Assembly: GCA_937926445.1 (NCBI GenBank)
Contig: CALBAK010000067.1
Coordinates: forward strand, 1-62,700
Length of the DNA: 62,700 bases
Direction of reading: 5' to 3'
Source of the DNA: an uncultured Alphaproteobacteria bacterium
GTDB lineage: Bacteria > Pseudomonadota > Alphaproteobacteria > Geminicoccales > Geminicoccaceae
Shown here: positions 7,801 to 17,867 of the stretch, in pieces
Layout: the number at the start of each line of letters is the position of its first letter
Numbering within the stretch: position 1 is the stretch's first letter
Notes under the pieces: generated by a model
Told to the model about the DNA's origin: nothing
Databases searched by the model: none
Seen by the model: only the letters and a program-made list of their open reading frames with translations
Made by a program: the position numbers and the translations under genes

Positions 7801-9173
7801 CAGACGACCTCCGGGGCGAGATCGACGATGTTCTGGTAGGCGTCGAGGACGCGGGCTCGGAGCCCGTCGAGTTCCGCGATCAGCTTCTCCGTATCGACGC
7901 GTGGCGGTCGCAAGGCCAACAGCGTGCGAATTTCGTCCCGCTCGAGGATGCGGTCGTCGAACCCGAACACGACGTCGAAGGTGCGGGGCGGATTGGTCGT
8001 CCGCACGCGACGGTTCGCCTCGCGGTAGGCGGTCAAGAGGGCGTTCGCGGCTTCTTCCAGATGCCGTTCGTGGGATTGGAATTCCTGGACGATCCGGGCT
8101 CGAGCACCGAGGATCTGGTCGCGCTGCATCGCTGCCCCGCGCAGCCGCTCGATCGCGAGGTCGAGGGCGTGTTTGGCCTCGTCGCGCACGCCGCTCGCTT
8201 CCTCGAGGCGCTGGTGCCGGCTCTCGAGGTAGCGCTGCTCGGCGTCTCGCCAGTGTCGGGCGATCCTGCCGTAGAGGGGGTAGGGGTCGTCGAAGCGGTA
8301 CCCTTTCCAAAACCCCATACCCGCGAAGAAGAGGCCCAAAAAGAAGAGGAGCCAGGACTGGAGCCGGGCGAGGCCGAAGGGGTCGGCGCGCAGATGCGCC
8401 CAGACCGCGTCGAGATGGACGTTCTCGCCCAGCCGCTCGAAGGCGTCGCGGTAATGGGCGACGAAGGCGTTGGCGCCGACCGACAGCACGAGGCCGGCTG
8501 CCAGGAGGACCCAGGCGACCGAGCGTAGGAGCAGCGAGCGGTGATGCTGCCAGCGAGCGGGGCCGAACCCCAGGCAGAAGCCGAAGACCAGAACGTTGAC
8601 CAGGCTGGTTCCGAGAGCGAGCACGGTACCGCCCACGAGACCGAACTCCGAACCCTCGGCGAAGAAGACACCGTTGAGCGCCGACTCGACGACGATCAGG
8701 AGGAAGAGGAGCGAGGCAGCCAGGAACCGGTTGCCGGGATCACGGGCAGCACGGCGCAGGCGGTGCTCGATGCGGAAGTCGTCGTACTCCGCCTTGGCTT
8801 CGCGCGCCTCGCGCAGGAGCCGGGCGATCTCGCCTTTCCAGGCGACATCGCCCTGGCCGAGCCGGGAGATCGCGTACTCGGCGTCGTTCCTGAGCTTGGC
8901 GATGTCCATCGCGGCGTCGAGCTGTGCCAGGGCGTCGTTCTGGGCCCGCAGGTGCGAGGCGAGCGCGTTGGCCAGGCGCTCGCGCTCGGCCCGGACGTCG
9001 TTGGCGATCTCGAGTTCCGTCGAAGTCGGCGCCGTCGCATCGGCAGGGGGCCGGTCGGACCGGCCGTCGGCCTCGCCACGCTCGATCAACCGTCGCGCGC
9101 GGATCTGACCCTCGACGTCGACCGGCCGGAACGGAAGGCTCAGGATCGAGTGCGGGATGGCGAGGTCCGCCAT
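7800..9173 (-). CDS. Multi-pass membrane protein with coiled-coil segments on both sides
   Basis: The 457-residue product has an N-terminal ~150-residue helical, charged region, then four hydrophobic segments (one contains FLAASLLFLLIVVESALNGV, the last LQSWLLFFLGLFFAGMGFW), then a second helical region of ~190 residues. I do not recognise the family. Of two in-frame ATGs 6 nt apart, I chose the second (9173) because GGAG lies 9 nt before it but only 3 nt before the first. It is the first gene of the membrane set, 85 bp after cas6, and its stop overlaps the vWA-like gene (TGATG). Confidence 0.7.
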   Translation of the reverse strand: MADLAIPHSILSLPFRPVDVEGQIRARRLIERGEADGRSDRPPADATAPTSTELEIANDVRAERERLANALASHLRAQNDALAQLDAAMDIAKLRNDAEYAISRLGQGDVAWKGEIARLLREAREAKAEYDDFRIEHRLRRAARDPGNRFLAASLLFLLIVVESALNGVFFAEGSEFGLVGGTVLALGTSLVNVLVFGFCLGFGPARWQHHRSLLLRSVAWVLLAAGLVLSVGANAFVAHYRDAFERLGENVHLDAVWAHLRADPFGLARLQSWLLFFLGLFFAGMGFWKGYRFDDPYPLYGRIARHWRDAEQRYLESRHQRLEEASGVRDEAKHALDLAIERLRGAAMQRDQILGARARIVQEFQSHERHLEEAANALLTAYREANRRVRTTNPPRTFDVVFGFDDRILERDEIRTLLALRPPRVDTEKLIAELDGLRARVLDAYQNIVDLAPEVV

Positions 9174-9258
9174 CGGCATCGTCTCCGAGGTGCTCCTTTT
9201 ACCAGACGATGGTGATGACGCCGTTCTTCACGGGTCGCAAGACGCGCCCCGGGGGCCC

Positions 9259-10206
9259 TCACCGCTCCAGCGGCCGCAGGCGGTACCCGCCCATGCCCAT
9301 GGTCGTGCCCTTGCCGGCGTGGAGGAACTGGCCGAGCCAGAGGAAGGGCCACAGGTCGGGGGCGTCTGACAGGTCGAGTAGGATGCGGCCCACGAGGCCA
9401 CCCATCGCCAGGACCGCCCGCTGGCGGGAGGAGCGGCGCAACTGCTCCGTCCACTCGAGTTGCGCATCGAGCAGGCGAATGGCCTGCGCTTGGACTTTGA
9501 GCCCGACGAAGTCGGCCTCGAGGTCGGCCTCGCCGTGGTGGTGGCAGAACATCGAGACGCGGCGGACCAGACCGGTGGCGAAACAGGCCGGATCGAAGCT
9601 GTGCGGACCCACGAGTCGGCCCTCGTGCTGCAGCCGCAAGGGCGTCCTCAAGCGCAGCTCGACCAGGGGCCAGGGGGGAGGGATCAGCGGGACGACCCCC
9701 TCGGCGACCAGCGCCTGTTCGGCCGGTTCGAGCTCGAGCGGGGCCCAGGGCTCGTCGACCGGTCTCACGGAGAGGAGACGGAGCGTTCCGCGGTCGGGGC
9801 CGATGCCGCCCTCGGCCGCCTGGTCGAGGGCACGGACGATGTAGGCCACCTGCCGGCAGGCGCGACCGACGAGGACGAGGTCGAGCACCACCCGGTCCTC
9901 GGGTCCGACCGTGGTCCTTGAGGGGTGCACGGGCTCCAGCACGAAGGGGTTCGGCACCCGCTCGTAACGCCGCATCTTGGTGGCGTCCTCGTCCGGCCGG
10001 GCGGCGAAGACGGAGGGGAAGATGCAGGACCGCTCGAGCGGGCAGCCCTCGCAGGGCCGCAGCCGCATGACGCAGACGAGGCGCTTCAAGGCCCAGCCCA
10101 GCCCCCCGCGCCAGGCCGATCCGGCGAAGGCGGGCAGGCGCATCGGGCCTTCGGGGACGAAGACCAGGCGGTGGCGGGTGAGCGGCAGGGGGATGGCGGT
10201 CGGCAC
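9259..10206 (-). CDS. cas6: CRISPR pre-crRNA processing endoribonuclease Cas6
   Basis: Cas6 cuts the precursor CRISPR transcript within each repeat to make crRNAs. The 315-residue product carries LRLPAFAGSAWRGGLGWALK-like sequence near the N-terminus (RLPAFAGSAWRGG), then a C-x2-C-type CEGCPLERSC segment common in this Cas6 subgroup, and ends with the RAMP glycine-rich loop HAGKGTTMGMGGYRL. The GTG at 10206 was chosen because it is the only start just before the RAMP fold and has a weak GAGG site. It appears to be the first gene of the minus-strand operon. The palindrome ACAAGCTTGT lies 60 bp upstream. The catalytic His cannot be assigned without a structure. Confidence 0.92.
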   Translation of the reverse strand: MPTAIPLPLTRHRLVFVPEGPMRLPAFAGSAWRGGLGWALKRLVCVMRLRPCEGCPLERSCIFPSVFAARPDEDATKMRRYERVPNPFVLEPVHPSRTTVGPEDRVVLDLVLVGRACRQVAYIVRALDQAAEGGIGPDRGTLRLLSVRPVDEPWAPLELEPAEQALVAEGVVPLIPPPWPLVELRLRTPLRLQHEGRLVGPHSFDPACFATGLVRRVSMFCHHHGEADLEADFVGLKVQAQAIRLLDAQLEWTEQLRRSSRQRAVLAMGGLVGRILLDLSDAPDLWPFLWLGQFLHAGKGTTMGMGGYRLRPLER

Positions 10207-10265
10207 GACGGTTACCTCGCGATCGACCGCAGATTGCGTGACGATCCGGGGGCGAACAAGCGACG

Positions 10266-10275
10266 ACAAGCTTGT
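10266..10275. promoter_or_regulatory. Candidate operator: 10-bp palindrome ACAAGCTTGT upstream of cas6
   Basis: This is the same perfect palindrome as at 3883-3892, here 60 bp before the cas6 start and in the 210-bp intergenic region where the cas operon promoter should lie. Placement upstream of the first cas gene favours a regulatory site over chance. No clear -35/-10 pair is visible nearby. Confidence 0.3.
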
Positions 10276-10415
10276 GAGGCAGCCGGCCCGACCACCGTCG
10301 ACCGGGGTTTCAGCCGCGTGGCGAGCCGGCCTGTATGACCTGGGATCGGAGGATCCCGCCACACGGTCGCAGTCGTCCGAACAGCGCGCTTGCGGCCGAG
10401 CGACCGGCGGGGCGG

Positions 10416-10490
10416 TGGTGGGCGCGAGAGGGATCGAACCTCTGACCCCTACGATGTCAACGTAGTGCTCTACCGCTGAGCTACGCGCCC
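10416..10490 (-). tRNA. tRNA-Val (anticodon GAC)
   Basis: The reverse complement folds as a standard cloverleaf. The acceptor stem GGGCGCG pairs with CGCGCCC, the D-arm contains GCTCAGCGGTAGAGC, the anticodon stem CTACG/CGTAG closes the loop TTGACAT with GAC at plus positions 10456-10458, and the T-arm contains GGTTCGATCC. Discriminator A and a genomically encoded CCA (10416-10418) follow. It reads GUC and GUU valine codons. Confidence 0.97.
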
Positions 10491-10669
10491 CGTGGCACGG
10501 AGCTAGGGGATTTCGCGCCCTTCCGCAAGGCCGTGGCGTGCTCCTCGGCCGGGAGCCCGTCGCACGGGGCGAGCGGGTCGCGGTTCGTCGGCGGTGCGCC
10601 GCGAGGGCGGGTTGAAGGGGTCGAAGGCCCGTGCTTTGCTCGACGGGTCACGAGCGCCACGGGGAGCGC

Positions 10670-11533
10670 ATGACCGCCCTCGATCCGCCCTATGCCGAAC
10701 TCCCGGCACGCGGGCTCGCGGTTCCGGTCGTCGTCTCCTCGCCGCATAGTGGCGTCTTCTGCCCACCCGCGGTGGCCCGGCTCTTGCGGACCACGGCCGA
10801 GGAGCTGCGCCTTTTGGAGGACGGGCCGCTCGACCGGTTGGCGGCGGCCGCCACGCGGGCCGGTGCCGGCGCCCTCTGTGCGGCCTACGCTCGGGCCTAT
10901 GTCGATCTGAACCGCGATCCCGCCGAACTCGATCCCGAGCTGCTCGAGGGCCCACCACCGGCGAGCGGTATCCTTGCGAGCGTGCGGGCCAGGGCCGGCC
11001 TCGGTGTCGTGCCGAGCCGCCTCGGCACGAGCCCGATCTGGCGGCGGCCCTTGCGTGCCGAGGAGGTGGCGGAGCGGCTCGAGACCGGCTGGTGGCCGTA
11101 CCATCGAAGGCTCGCTGCGCTCTGCGCGGAACGATGCCACCGGTTCGGCCAGGTGGTGCTGCTCGATCTGCACTCGATGCCGACCGAGGTGACGGTCGCC
11201 CGTGGGCGCCGGCCATTGGATGTGGCGATCGGCGATTGTCACGGCCGCGCCTGCGCGCCCGCCCTCGTGGGCCTCGTCGAGGCGACGCTCGCCGAGGCCG
11301 GCCTGCATTCGGCCCGCAACGTGCCCTATTCCGGCGGCTACATCACCGAGACTTACGGACGGCCGCGCGAGGGCGTGCACGCGATCCAGCTCGAGTTGCG
11401 CCGCTCGCTCTTCATGGACGAGGCGAGCGGGACGCCGACGGCCGGACTCGGCGCCCTCGAGGCCGTCGTCGAGCGGCTCGTGGGGCGGCTGGCTGGGGCG
11501 CTCAGTCCGGCGGTTCTGCGCGCCGCCGAGTGA
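10670..11533 (+). CDS. N-formylglutamate amidohydrolase family protein
   Basis: This family hydrolyses N-formyl-L-glutamate to glutamate and formate, as in histidine degradation, or related N-formyl amino acids. The 287-residue product shows the family pattern: VVVSSPHSGVFCP near the N-terminus, YVDLNRDP, LLDLHSMP, IGDCHG with candidate metal ligands, and NVPYSGGYITETYGRP near the end. The ATG at 10670 follows GGGGAG. No other hut genes are nearby, so the exact substrate is uncertain; the next genes are an aminotransferase and apt on the same strand. Confidence 0.85.
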   Translation: MTALDPPYAELPARGLAVPVVVSSPHSGVFCPPAVARLLRTTAEELRLLEDGPLDRLAAAATRAGAGALCAAYARAYVDLNRDPAELDPELLEGPPPASGILASVRARAGLGVVPSRLGTSPIWRRPLRAEEVAERLETGWWPYHRRLAALCAERCHRFGQVVLLDLHSMPTEVTVARGRRPLDVAIGDCHGRACAPALVGLVEATLAEAGLHSARNVPYSGGYITETYGRPREGVHAIQLELRRSLFMDEASGTPTAGLGALEAVVERLVGRLAGALSPAVLRAAE

Positions 11534-13371
<1,838 letters not shown>

Positions 13372-13425
13372 GGCGGGCCGCTGGCGAGCCTGGCCGTACG
13401 CGGCGCGGCTAGTGGCGGAGCGCGA

Positions 13426-14190
13426 TCATGGGATGAACTGCTCCTTGAGGATCCGCTCCTCGAGATTGTGCTCGGGGTCGAACAAGAGCCGGCAGGCGAT
13501 CGAGCGGTCCTCCCAGACGTCGACCCGGGCCACGTCGCGGAACTCACTGTAGTCGGCGACCGCGCTCACCGGCCGCTTGTCGGCATCGAGGACGCGGATC
13601 GTGAAGCGGGTGCGCGACGGCAGGAGGGCACCGCGCCAGCGGCGGGGCCGGAACGGGCTGATCGGGGTGAGCGCCAAGAGATCCGCACCCAACGGGATGA
13701 TCGGGCCGTGGGCGGAGAGATTGTAGGCGGTGGAACCGGCCGGGGTGGCGACGAGGACGCCGTCGCAGACGAGCTGCGGCAGCCGGCAGATGCCGTCGAT
13801 GTCGATCGCCAACCAGGCGGCCTGGCGGGTCTCGCGGTAGACCGAGACCTCGTTGATGGCCAGGCTCTCGCGCACACCACCGGCAGCGAGCTCGGCGCGC
13901 ATGCGCAAGGGATGCAGGTCCACGGGTGTCGCGGCCTCGATCCGCTCGAGCAGCCCCTCGAGCGCGAAGGCGTTCAAGAGAAAGCCCACGGTACCGAGGT
14001 TCATGCCGTAGATCGGAATCCTCCGGTCGAGATGGGCGTGCAGGGTCTCGAGCATGAAGCCGTCGCCGCCGAGCGGGACCAGGATGTCGGCCCGCTCCGG
14101 CGGTGCCGCACCGTAGACGCGCTCGAGTTCGCGCCGGGCCTTTTGGGCATCGGGGGTATCGGCGGCGAGGAAGGCGAGCCTTCTGGGCAT
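13426..14190 (-). CDS. nadK: NAD kinase
   Basis: It phosphorylates NAD(+) to NADP(+). The 254-residue product matches the short alphaproteobacterial form: it starts [14 protein letters not shown] and has the GGDGFML catalytic motif, [13 protein letters not shown], and [17 protein letters not shown]. The ATG at 14190 matches the usual family start; an upstream in-frame extension is Arg-rich and unlikely. It is convergent with apt and divergent from moaA, with a short shared 130-bp upstream region. Confidence 0.95.
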   Translation of the reverse strand: MPRRLAFLAADTPDAQKARRELERVYGAAPPERADILVPLGGDGFMLETLHAHLDRRIPIYGMNLGTVGFLLNAFALEGLLERIEAATPVDLHPLRMRAELAAGGVRESLAINEVSVYRETRQAAWLAIDIDGICRLPQLVCDGVLVATPAGSTAYNLSAHGPIIPLGADLLALTPISPFRPRRWRGALLPSRTRFTIRVLDADKRPVSAVADYSEFRDVARVDVWEDRSIACRLLFDPEHNLEERILKEQFIP

Positions 14191-14321
14191 GCCCGGCGGC
14201 GCTCCCGTCTCGGGCCGGGCGCGGCTGCGCGGCCCCTTGCGAGGATCGCGCGGGCGAAGCATACCCGTAAAGGGCCGGCGGGCCGGGCGTATGGTCCGAG
14301 CCGGGCGGGGAGGAGGCGGTG

Positions 14322-15311
14322 ATGATCGATCCGTTCGGTCGGGCGATAACCTATGTGCGGATCTCGGTGACCGACCGCTGCGACTTCCGCTGTGTCTATT
14401 GTATGGCGGAGAACATGACCTTCGTGCCGAAGGCCGAGCTCTTGTCGCTCGAGGAGCTCGACCGGCTCGCCTCGGTGTTCGTCGATCTCGGGGTGCGGCG
14501 GATCCGGCTCACCGGTGGTGAGCCGCTCGTGCGGCGCAACCTGATGTGGCTCGTCGAGCAGCTCGGCCGTCACGTGCGCGAGGGCCGGCTCGACGAGCTC
14601 ACGCTCACGACCAACGGCAGCCAACTCGACCGCTTCGCGGCCGATCTGTTCCGGTGCGGCGTGCGTCGGGTCAACGTCTCACTCGACACCCTGGACCGGG
14701 CGAAGTTCGAGGCCATCACCCGTTGGGGCAAGTTCGACAAGGTCGTGGCCGGGATCGCCGCGGCCAAGGCCGCGGGCCTCGCGGTCAAGATCAACTGCGT
14801 CGCCCTCAAGGGCATCAACGAGGACGAGCTCGACCGGATGATCGCCTGGTGCGGCGAGGAAGGTTTCGATCTGACGCTGATCGAGACCATGCCCATGGGC
14901 GAGATCGACGGCGACCGGACCGAGCAGTACCTGCCGCTGTCGTTGGTGCGGGCGCGCCTCGAGCGGAGCTGGACGCTCGAGGACATCGACTATCGCACGG
15001 GCGGGCCAGCCCGCTACGTGCGGGTCAAGGAGACCGGCGGTCGGCTCGGCTTCATCACCCCGCTTACCCACAATTTCTGCGAATCCTGCAACCGGGTGCG
15101 GGTGACCTGTACGGGCACGATGTTCATGTGCCTCGGCCAGGAGGACAAGGCGGATCTGCGGGCGGCGCTTCGGGCGTCCGAGGGGAACGAGCTCGTCCTG
15201 CGGGCGATCCTCGACGGCATCGCCCGCAAGCCCAAGGGCCACGACTTCGTGATCGACCGCCGGCACAAGCGGCCGGCGGTGCGCCGGCACATGAGCGTGA
15301 CGGGCGGCTGA
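14322..15311 (+). CDS. moaA: GTP 3',8-cyclase (molybdenum cofactor biosynthesis protein A)
   Basis: This radical-SAM enzyme performs the first step of molybdopterin synthesis. The 329-residue product has the SAM cluster motif CDFRCVYC near residue 23, [10 protein letters not shown], and the C-terminal second-cluster cysteines in [15 protein letters not shown] and MFMCLG. The ATG at 14322 has AGGAGG five bases upstream; a GTG just before it is too close to that site. The molybdenum-dependent nitrate reductase encoded in this window is broken, so moaA must serve other molybdoenzymes elsewhere. Confidence 0.95.
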   Translation: MIDPFGRAITYVRISVTDRCDFRCVYCMAENMTFVPKAELLSLEELDRLASVFVDLGVRRIRLTGGEPLVRRNLMWLVEQLGRHVREGRLDELTLTTNGSQLDRFAADLFRCGVRRVNVSLDTLDRAKFEAITRWGKFDKVVAGIAAAKAAGLAVKINCVALKGINEDELDRMIAWCGEEGFDLTLIETMPMGEIDGDRTEQYLPLSLVRARLERSWTLEDIDYRTGGPARYVRVKETGGRLGFITPLTHNFCESCNRVRVTCTGTMFMCLGQEDKADLRAALRASEGNELVLRAILDGIARKPKGHDFVIDRRHKRPAVRRHMSVTGG

Positions 15312-15411
15312 GCCGCCTGCGCGCACGGACCGGGACCCGCCCAAGCGACGGGGCCCGCTCACGAATTCGAAGAACGTGGTCGGCCGCTCCCGAAGCGGCC
15401 GGTTCCGTCTC

Positions 15412-16290
15412 TCAGTCCCAGGTGATCTCGACGCGTCGGTTCTGCGCCTCGCGTACACCGTCGGCGGTCGGCACGCGCGGCCGGGTCTCGCCATACCATT
15501 TGAGGTCGAGCGCGCTCTGCGGCACGCCGAGCCGCTCGAGCTCGCGCGCCACCGCCCGCGCCCGGCGCTCGGACAGGCGCATGTTGTAGGCTTCGGGCCC
15601 GGAGCGGTCGGCGTGGCCCGCGAGGTGCAGGCGGACCATCCGGCCGGCCTTGTAGTCGGCCGCCACCTGCTCGATCACCTGGAGTGCCACCGGGCTGATG
15701 TCGGCCCGGTCCCAGGCGAAGAAGACGAGGTACTGCTGCGGCGCGGCGGGCCCGAGCGCCCGCTCGACGGCGGCCACCGCCTCCTCGAACCGAGCCTTGC
15801 AGACCTGGGCGCCGGCCTGATCGCCGGCCTCGGTTCGCTCGAGCCAGCAATCGAAGGCGGTCTGCGCCTTGGAGGCATCCGCCGGTGCCCGCAGTCGGCC
15901 GTTCCCCTCGAGCGCGGCCATCAGCCGCGCGCGGCCGGCCTCGAGTTCGCCCTTGGCCGCCTCGGGCAGGCGGCGCAGCGCCGGTTGGTCGGGCTGGACG
16001 TTGAGACCCTTGGCGGACGCGACGGCCTTTCGGCCGAAATGCATCCGGTCTGCGAGATCCACCCGGCCGGCCGCCTGATCGGTGAGGTCGAGATAGCCCA
16101 CTCGCAGCCCCTGGCTGAAGGGCGCCCCCTGCGGCACCATCTGCCGGACCGCGTCCATGTCGACGAAGAGGAGATCGGCGTCGTCGAGCAAGGTGGGCTC
16201 GGGTGCGACCATCCGGTTGTCTACGTTGACGCATCCGGCGGCCGTAAGAACGACACCCAAGACCAAAGCGACACGCCTCTTCCCGACCAT
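15412..16290 (-). CDS. OmpA-family outer-membrane lipoprotein
   Basis: The 292-residue product begins with a lipoprotein signal peptide (VALVLGVVLTAAGC, lipobox Cys ~20). The middle region is helical, and the C-terminal ~100 residues form an OmpA-like peptidoglycan-binding domain with HLAGHADRSGPEAYNMRLSE and the Arg-containing RRARAVARELERLGV segment. It probably tethers the outer membrane to peptidoglycan. The ATG at 16290 was chosen because it places the signal sequence at the N-terminus. It is convergent with moaA. Confidence 0.85.
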   Translation of the reverse strand: MVGKRRVALVLGVVLTAAGCVNVDNRMVAPEPTLLDDADLLFVDMDAVRQMVPQGAPFSQGLRVGYLDLTDQAAGRVDLADRMHFGRKAVASAKGLNVQPDQPALRRLPEAAKGELEAGRARLMAALEGNGRLRAPADASKAQTAFDCWLERTEAGDQAGAQVCKARFEEAVAAVERALGPAAPQQYLVFFAWDRADISPVALQVIEQVAADYKAGRMVRLHLAGHADRSGPEAYNMRLSERRARAVARELERLGVPQSALDLKWYGETRPRVPTADGVREAQNRRVEITWD

Positions 16291-16489
16291 TACCGCCGAT
16301 CCCCGAGCGAGTTGTCCCCACCGTTCCGAGCCTCGTTCCGCAGCCGGAACGCGGTCCCCGAACAATCGGGCGAGTGACCGGATGTGAAGGGAAAAGTGCC
16401 GGTCGTGCAAGCTCGGCGGTCCGTTCGCCGACGCAACCGCCGGGCTGTGTTGCCCCCGACCAACGCCGACCGCCGGGCGGGGCGGCGGC

Positions 16490-17254
16490 TCAGGGCGAAG
16501 CGATGGCCGGGGACTTCGCGCGGGCGCTCAGGAAGCTGCGCACTGCGACGAGCTGGCTCGACAGCTCGTCCAGGAGCGTCGGGTTCGGCTCCGAGCGTTC
16601 GGCACGGGCAGCGGTCTCGGCGAGTTCGACCGCGCCGATGTTGACCGAAGCGCCCTTTAGCGCATGCGCCGCTCGGCTCCAGGCGACCGGGTCGTCGAGT
16701 GCGGCGCTCATCTGGCCGATGTACATCGCCGCGGTCTCGACGTAGAGGGTGGCGAGCTCGCGTTCGAGCTGACGGTCACCGTCGGTGAATTCGCGCAGTC
16801 GCTCGAGGTCGAGGGGGGCCTCCAGGGGCATTGCGATCTCCGCTGCGCTGGCGGACGGCCCGCGCCCGTCGGTGAGTGCTTTGACGGCGCCCACGAGCCG
16901 GCCGATCGAAATCGGTTTGACGAGGAAGCCCGAAAGCCAGGTCGGTGTGCCGTCGCGCAGCACGCTCGGCCGGTCGAGGGCGTCGCCGAACATGAGCACC
17001 GGCACCGCGAGCGCCGGGGTCGCCTCGGCCAGGTGCCGGGCGAGGGCAACGCCCGGCATGTCGGGCAGGCGGGCGGCCACGAGCGCGAGCGCGAATCGGG
17101 TGTGGGAGCGCATCACGAGGGCTTCGGCGCCGCTGCCCACCACCGACACCACGTAGCCGAGGCGGCTCAGCACCATGCGCATCAGGCCGCGGCTCAGCGC
17201 CGGGTCTCCGACGATCAAGAGGCGGCGTCGTTGCGGTTCGAAGCCGACTTGCAT
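16490..17254 (-). CDS. Pseudo-receiver plus Hpt phosphotransfer protein
   Basis: Residues ~10-125 have the receiver fold (RRLLIVGDPALSRGLMRMVL, GFLVKPISIGRLVGAV), but the phospho-acceptor Asp is Ala: ALALVAARLPDMPG stands where active receivers read xxxxxDxRLPDMxG. The acidic pocket is also altered (VGDP instead of VDDx). The C-terminal ~100 residues are an Hpt domain with the phosphorylatable His in AHALKGASVNIGA. So the protein may accept phosphate only on the His, with the receiver acting as an interaction module. It is divergently transcribed from a TerB-like gene; no histidine kinase is adjacent. Confidence 0.8.
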   Translation of the reverse strand: MQVGFEPQRRRLLIVGDPALSRGLMRMVLSRLGYVVSVVGSGAEALVMRSHTRFALALVAARLPDMPGVALARHLAEATPALAVPVLMFGDALDRPSVLRDGTPTWLSGFLVKPISIGRLVGAVKALTDGRGPSASAAEIAMPLEAPLDLERLREFTDGDRQLERELATLYVETAAMYIGQMSAALDDPVAWSRAAHALKGASVNIGAVELAETAARAERSEPNPTLLDELSSQLVAVRSFLSARAKSPAIASP

Positions 17255-17284
17255 CCGACCGCCCGTTCCTTCTGGGCGAAGGCG

Positions 17285-17345
17285 GAGCCTTTTTCGCGTT
17301 TTGCTAGAATGACGTCAAGAGAATCTCTCTCAATTAGATAGATGT
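17285..17345. promoter_or_regulatory. AT-rich divergent intergenic region, candidate promoters
   Basis: Between the Hpt gene and the TerB-like gene the sequence turns AT-rich for ~60 bp. It contains TAGAAT (17305-17310) on the plus strand and TTGACG on the minus strand. A convincing -35/-10 pair with 17-bp spacing cannot be assigned, but the position and composition fit a divergent promoter. Confidence 0.25.
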
Positions 17346-17440
17346 GGAGGGAACCATACGCGCCGCGACGCCGGCGCCGTTGCCGCGACCCTCGGCCGCG
17401 ATCATTCTCCGCGCCGCCGCCGACAGCCACGGGAGCCGCG

Positions 17441-17854
17441 ATGCCCGACCAACTCGACCGCCACGCCGCGCTGATCGCGACCATGGTCCTGGTCTCGGCT
17501 GCCGAGGGGACCATGTCGGATGCCGAGATCGCCGCCATGACCCGGATCGTGGGCTCGCTGCCGGCGTTCGACCATTTCGACCGCTCCCGGATCGCTTCGA
17601 TCGGCAGGGATTGTGCCGAGCTGCTGCAGCGCGAGGACGGGCTCGACGTGGCGCTCGAGCGGATCGCCCGGGCCCTGCCGCAGCCGTTGCGCGAAACCGC
17701 CTATGCACTCGCCTGCGACGTGATCGCCGCGGACCGCGGCGCCAGTCAGAGCGAGCTGCGCCTGTTGGGCATGCTGCGCGAGCGGCTCGAGCTCGACCCG
17801 CTCGTCGCGGCGGCGATCGAGCGCGCGGCGAGCGCCCGCCACCGCGCCGTCTGA
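17441..17854 (+). CDS. TerB-like tellurite resistance family protein
   Basis: The 137-residue all-helical protein matches the TerB/DjlA N-terminal-like fold. LIATMVLVSAAEGTMSDAE is the acidic metal-binding helix-loop and ACDVIAADRGASQSELRLL its repeat. Proteins of this small type are widespread, and most have no proven role in tellurite resistance. The ATG at 17441 follows GGGAG. It precedes nnr by 13 bp and is probably co-transcribed with it. Confidence 0.8.
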   Translation: MPDQLDRHAALIATMVLVSAAEGTMSDAEIAAMTRIVGSLPAFDHFDRSRIASIGRDCAELLQREDGLDVALERIARALPQPLRETAYALACDVIAADRGASQSELRLLGMLRERLELDPLVAAAIERAASARHRAV

Positions 17855-17867
17855 GAGGGTTCGGCCG

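Noticed and set aside
4599-9173. Calling the membrane module a Zorya system
   Set aside because: Only the MotA-like/one-TM pair is reminiscent of ZorAB. ZorC, ZorD (helicase) and ZorE are absent, and the partner lacks an OmpA-like domain, so the name would overstate the evidence.
9460-9921. Plus-strand frames opposite cas6
   Set aside because: Antisense to a strongly supported Cas6; no ribosome-binding site or domain.
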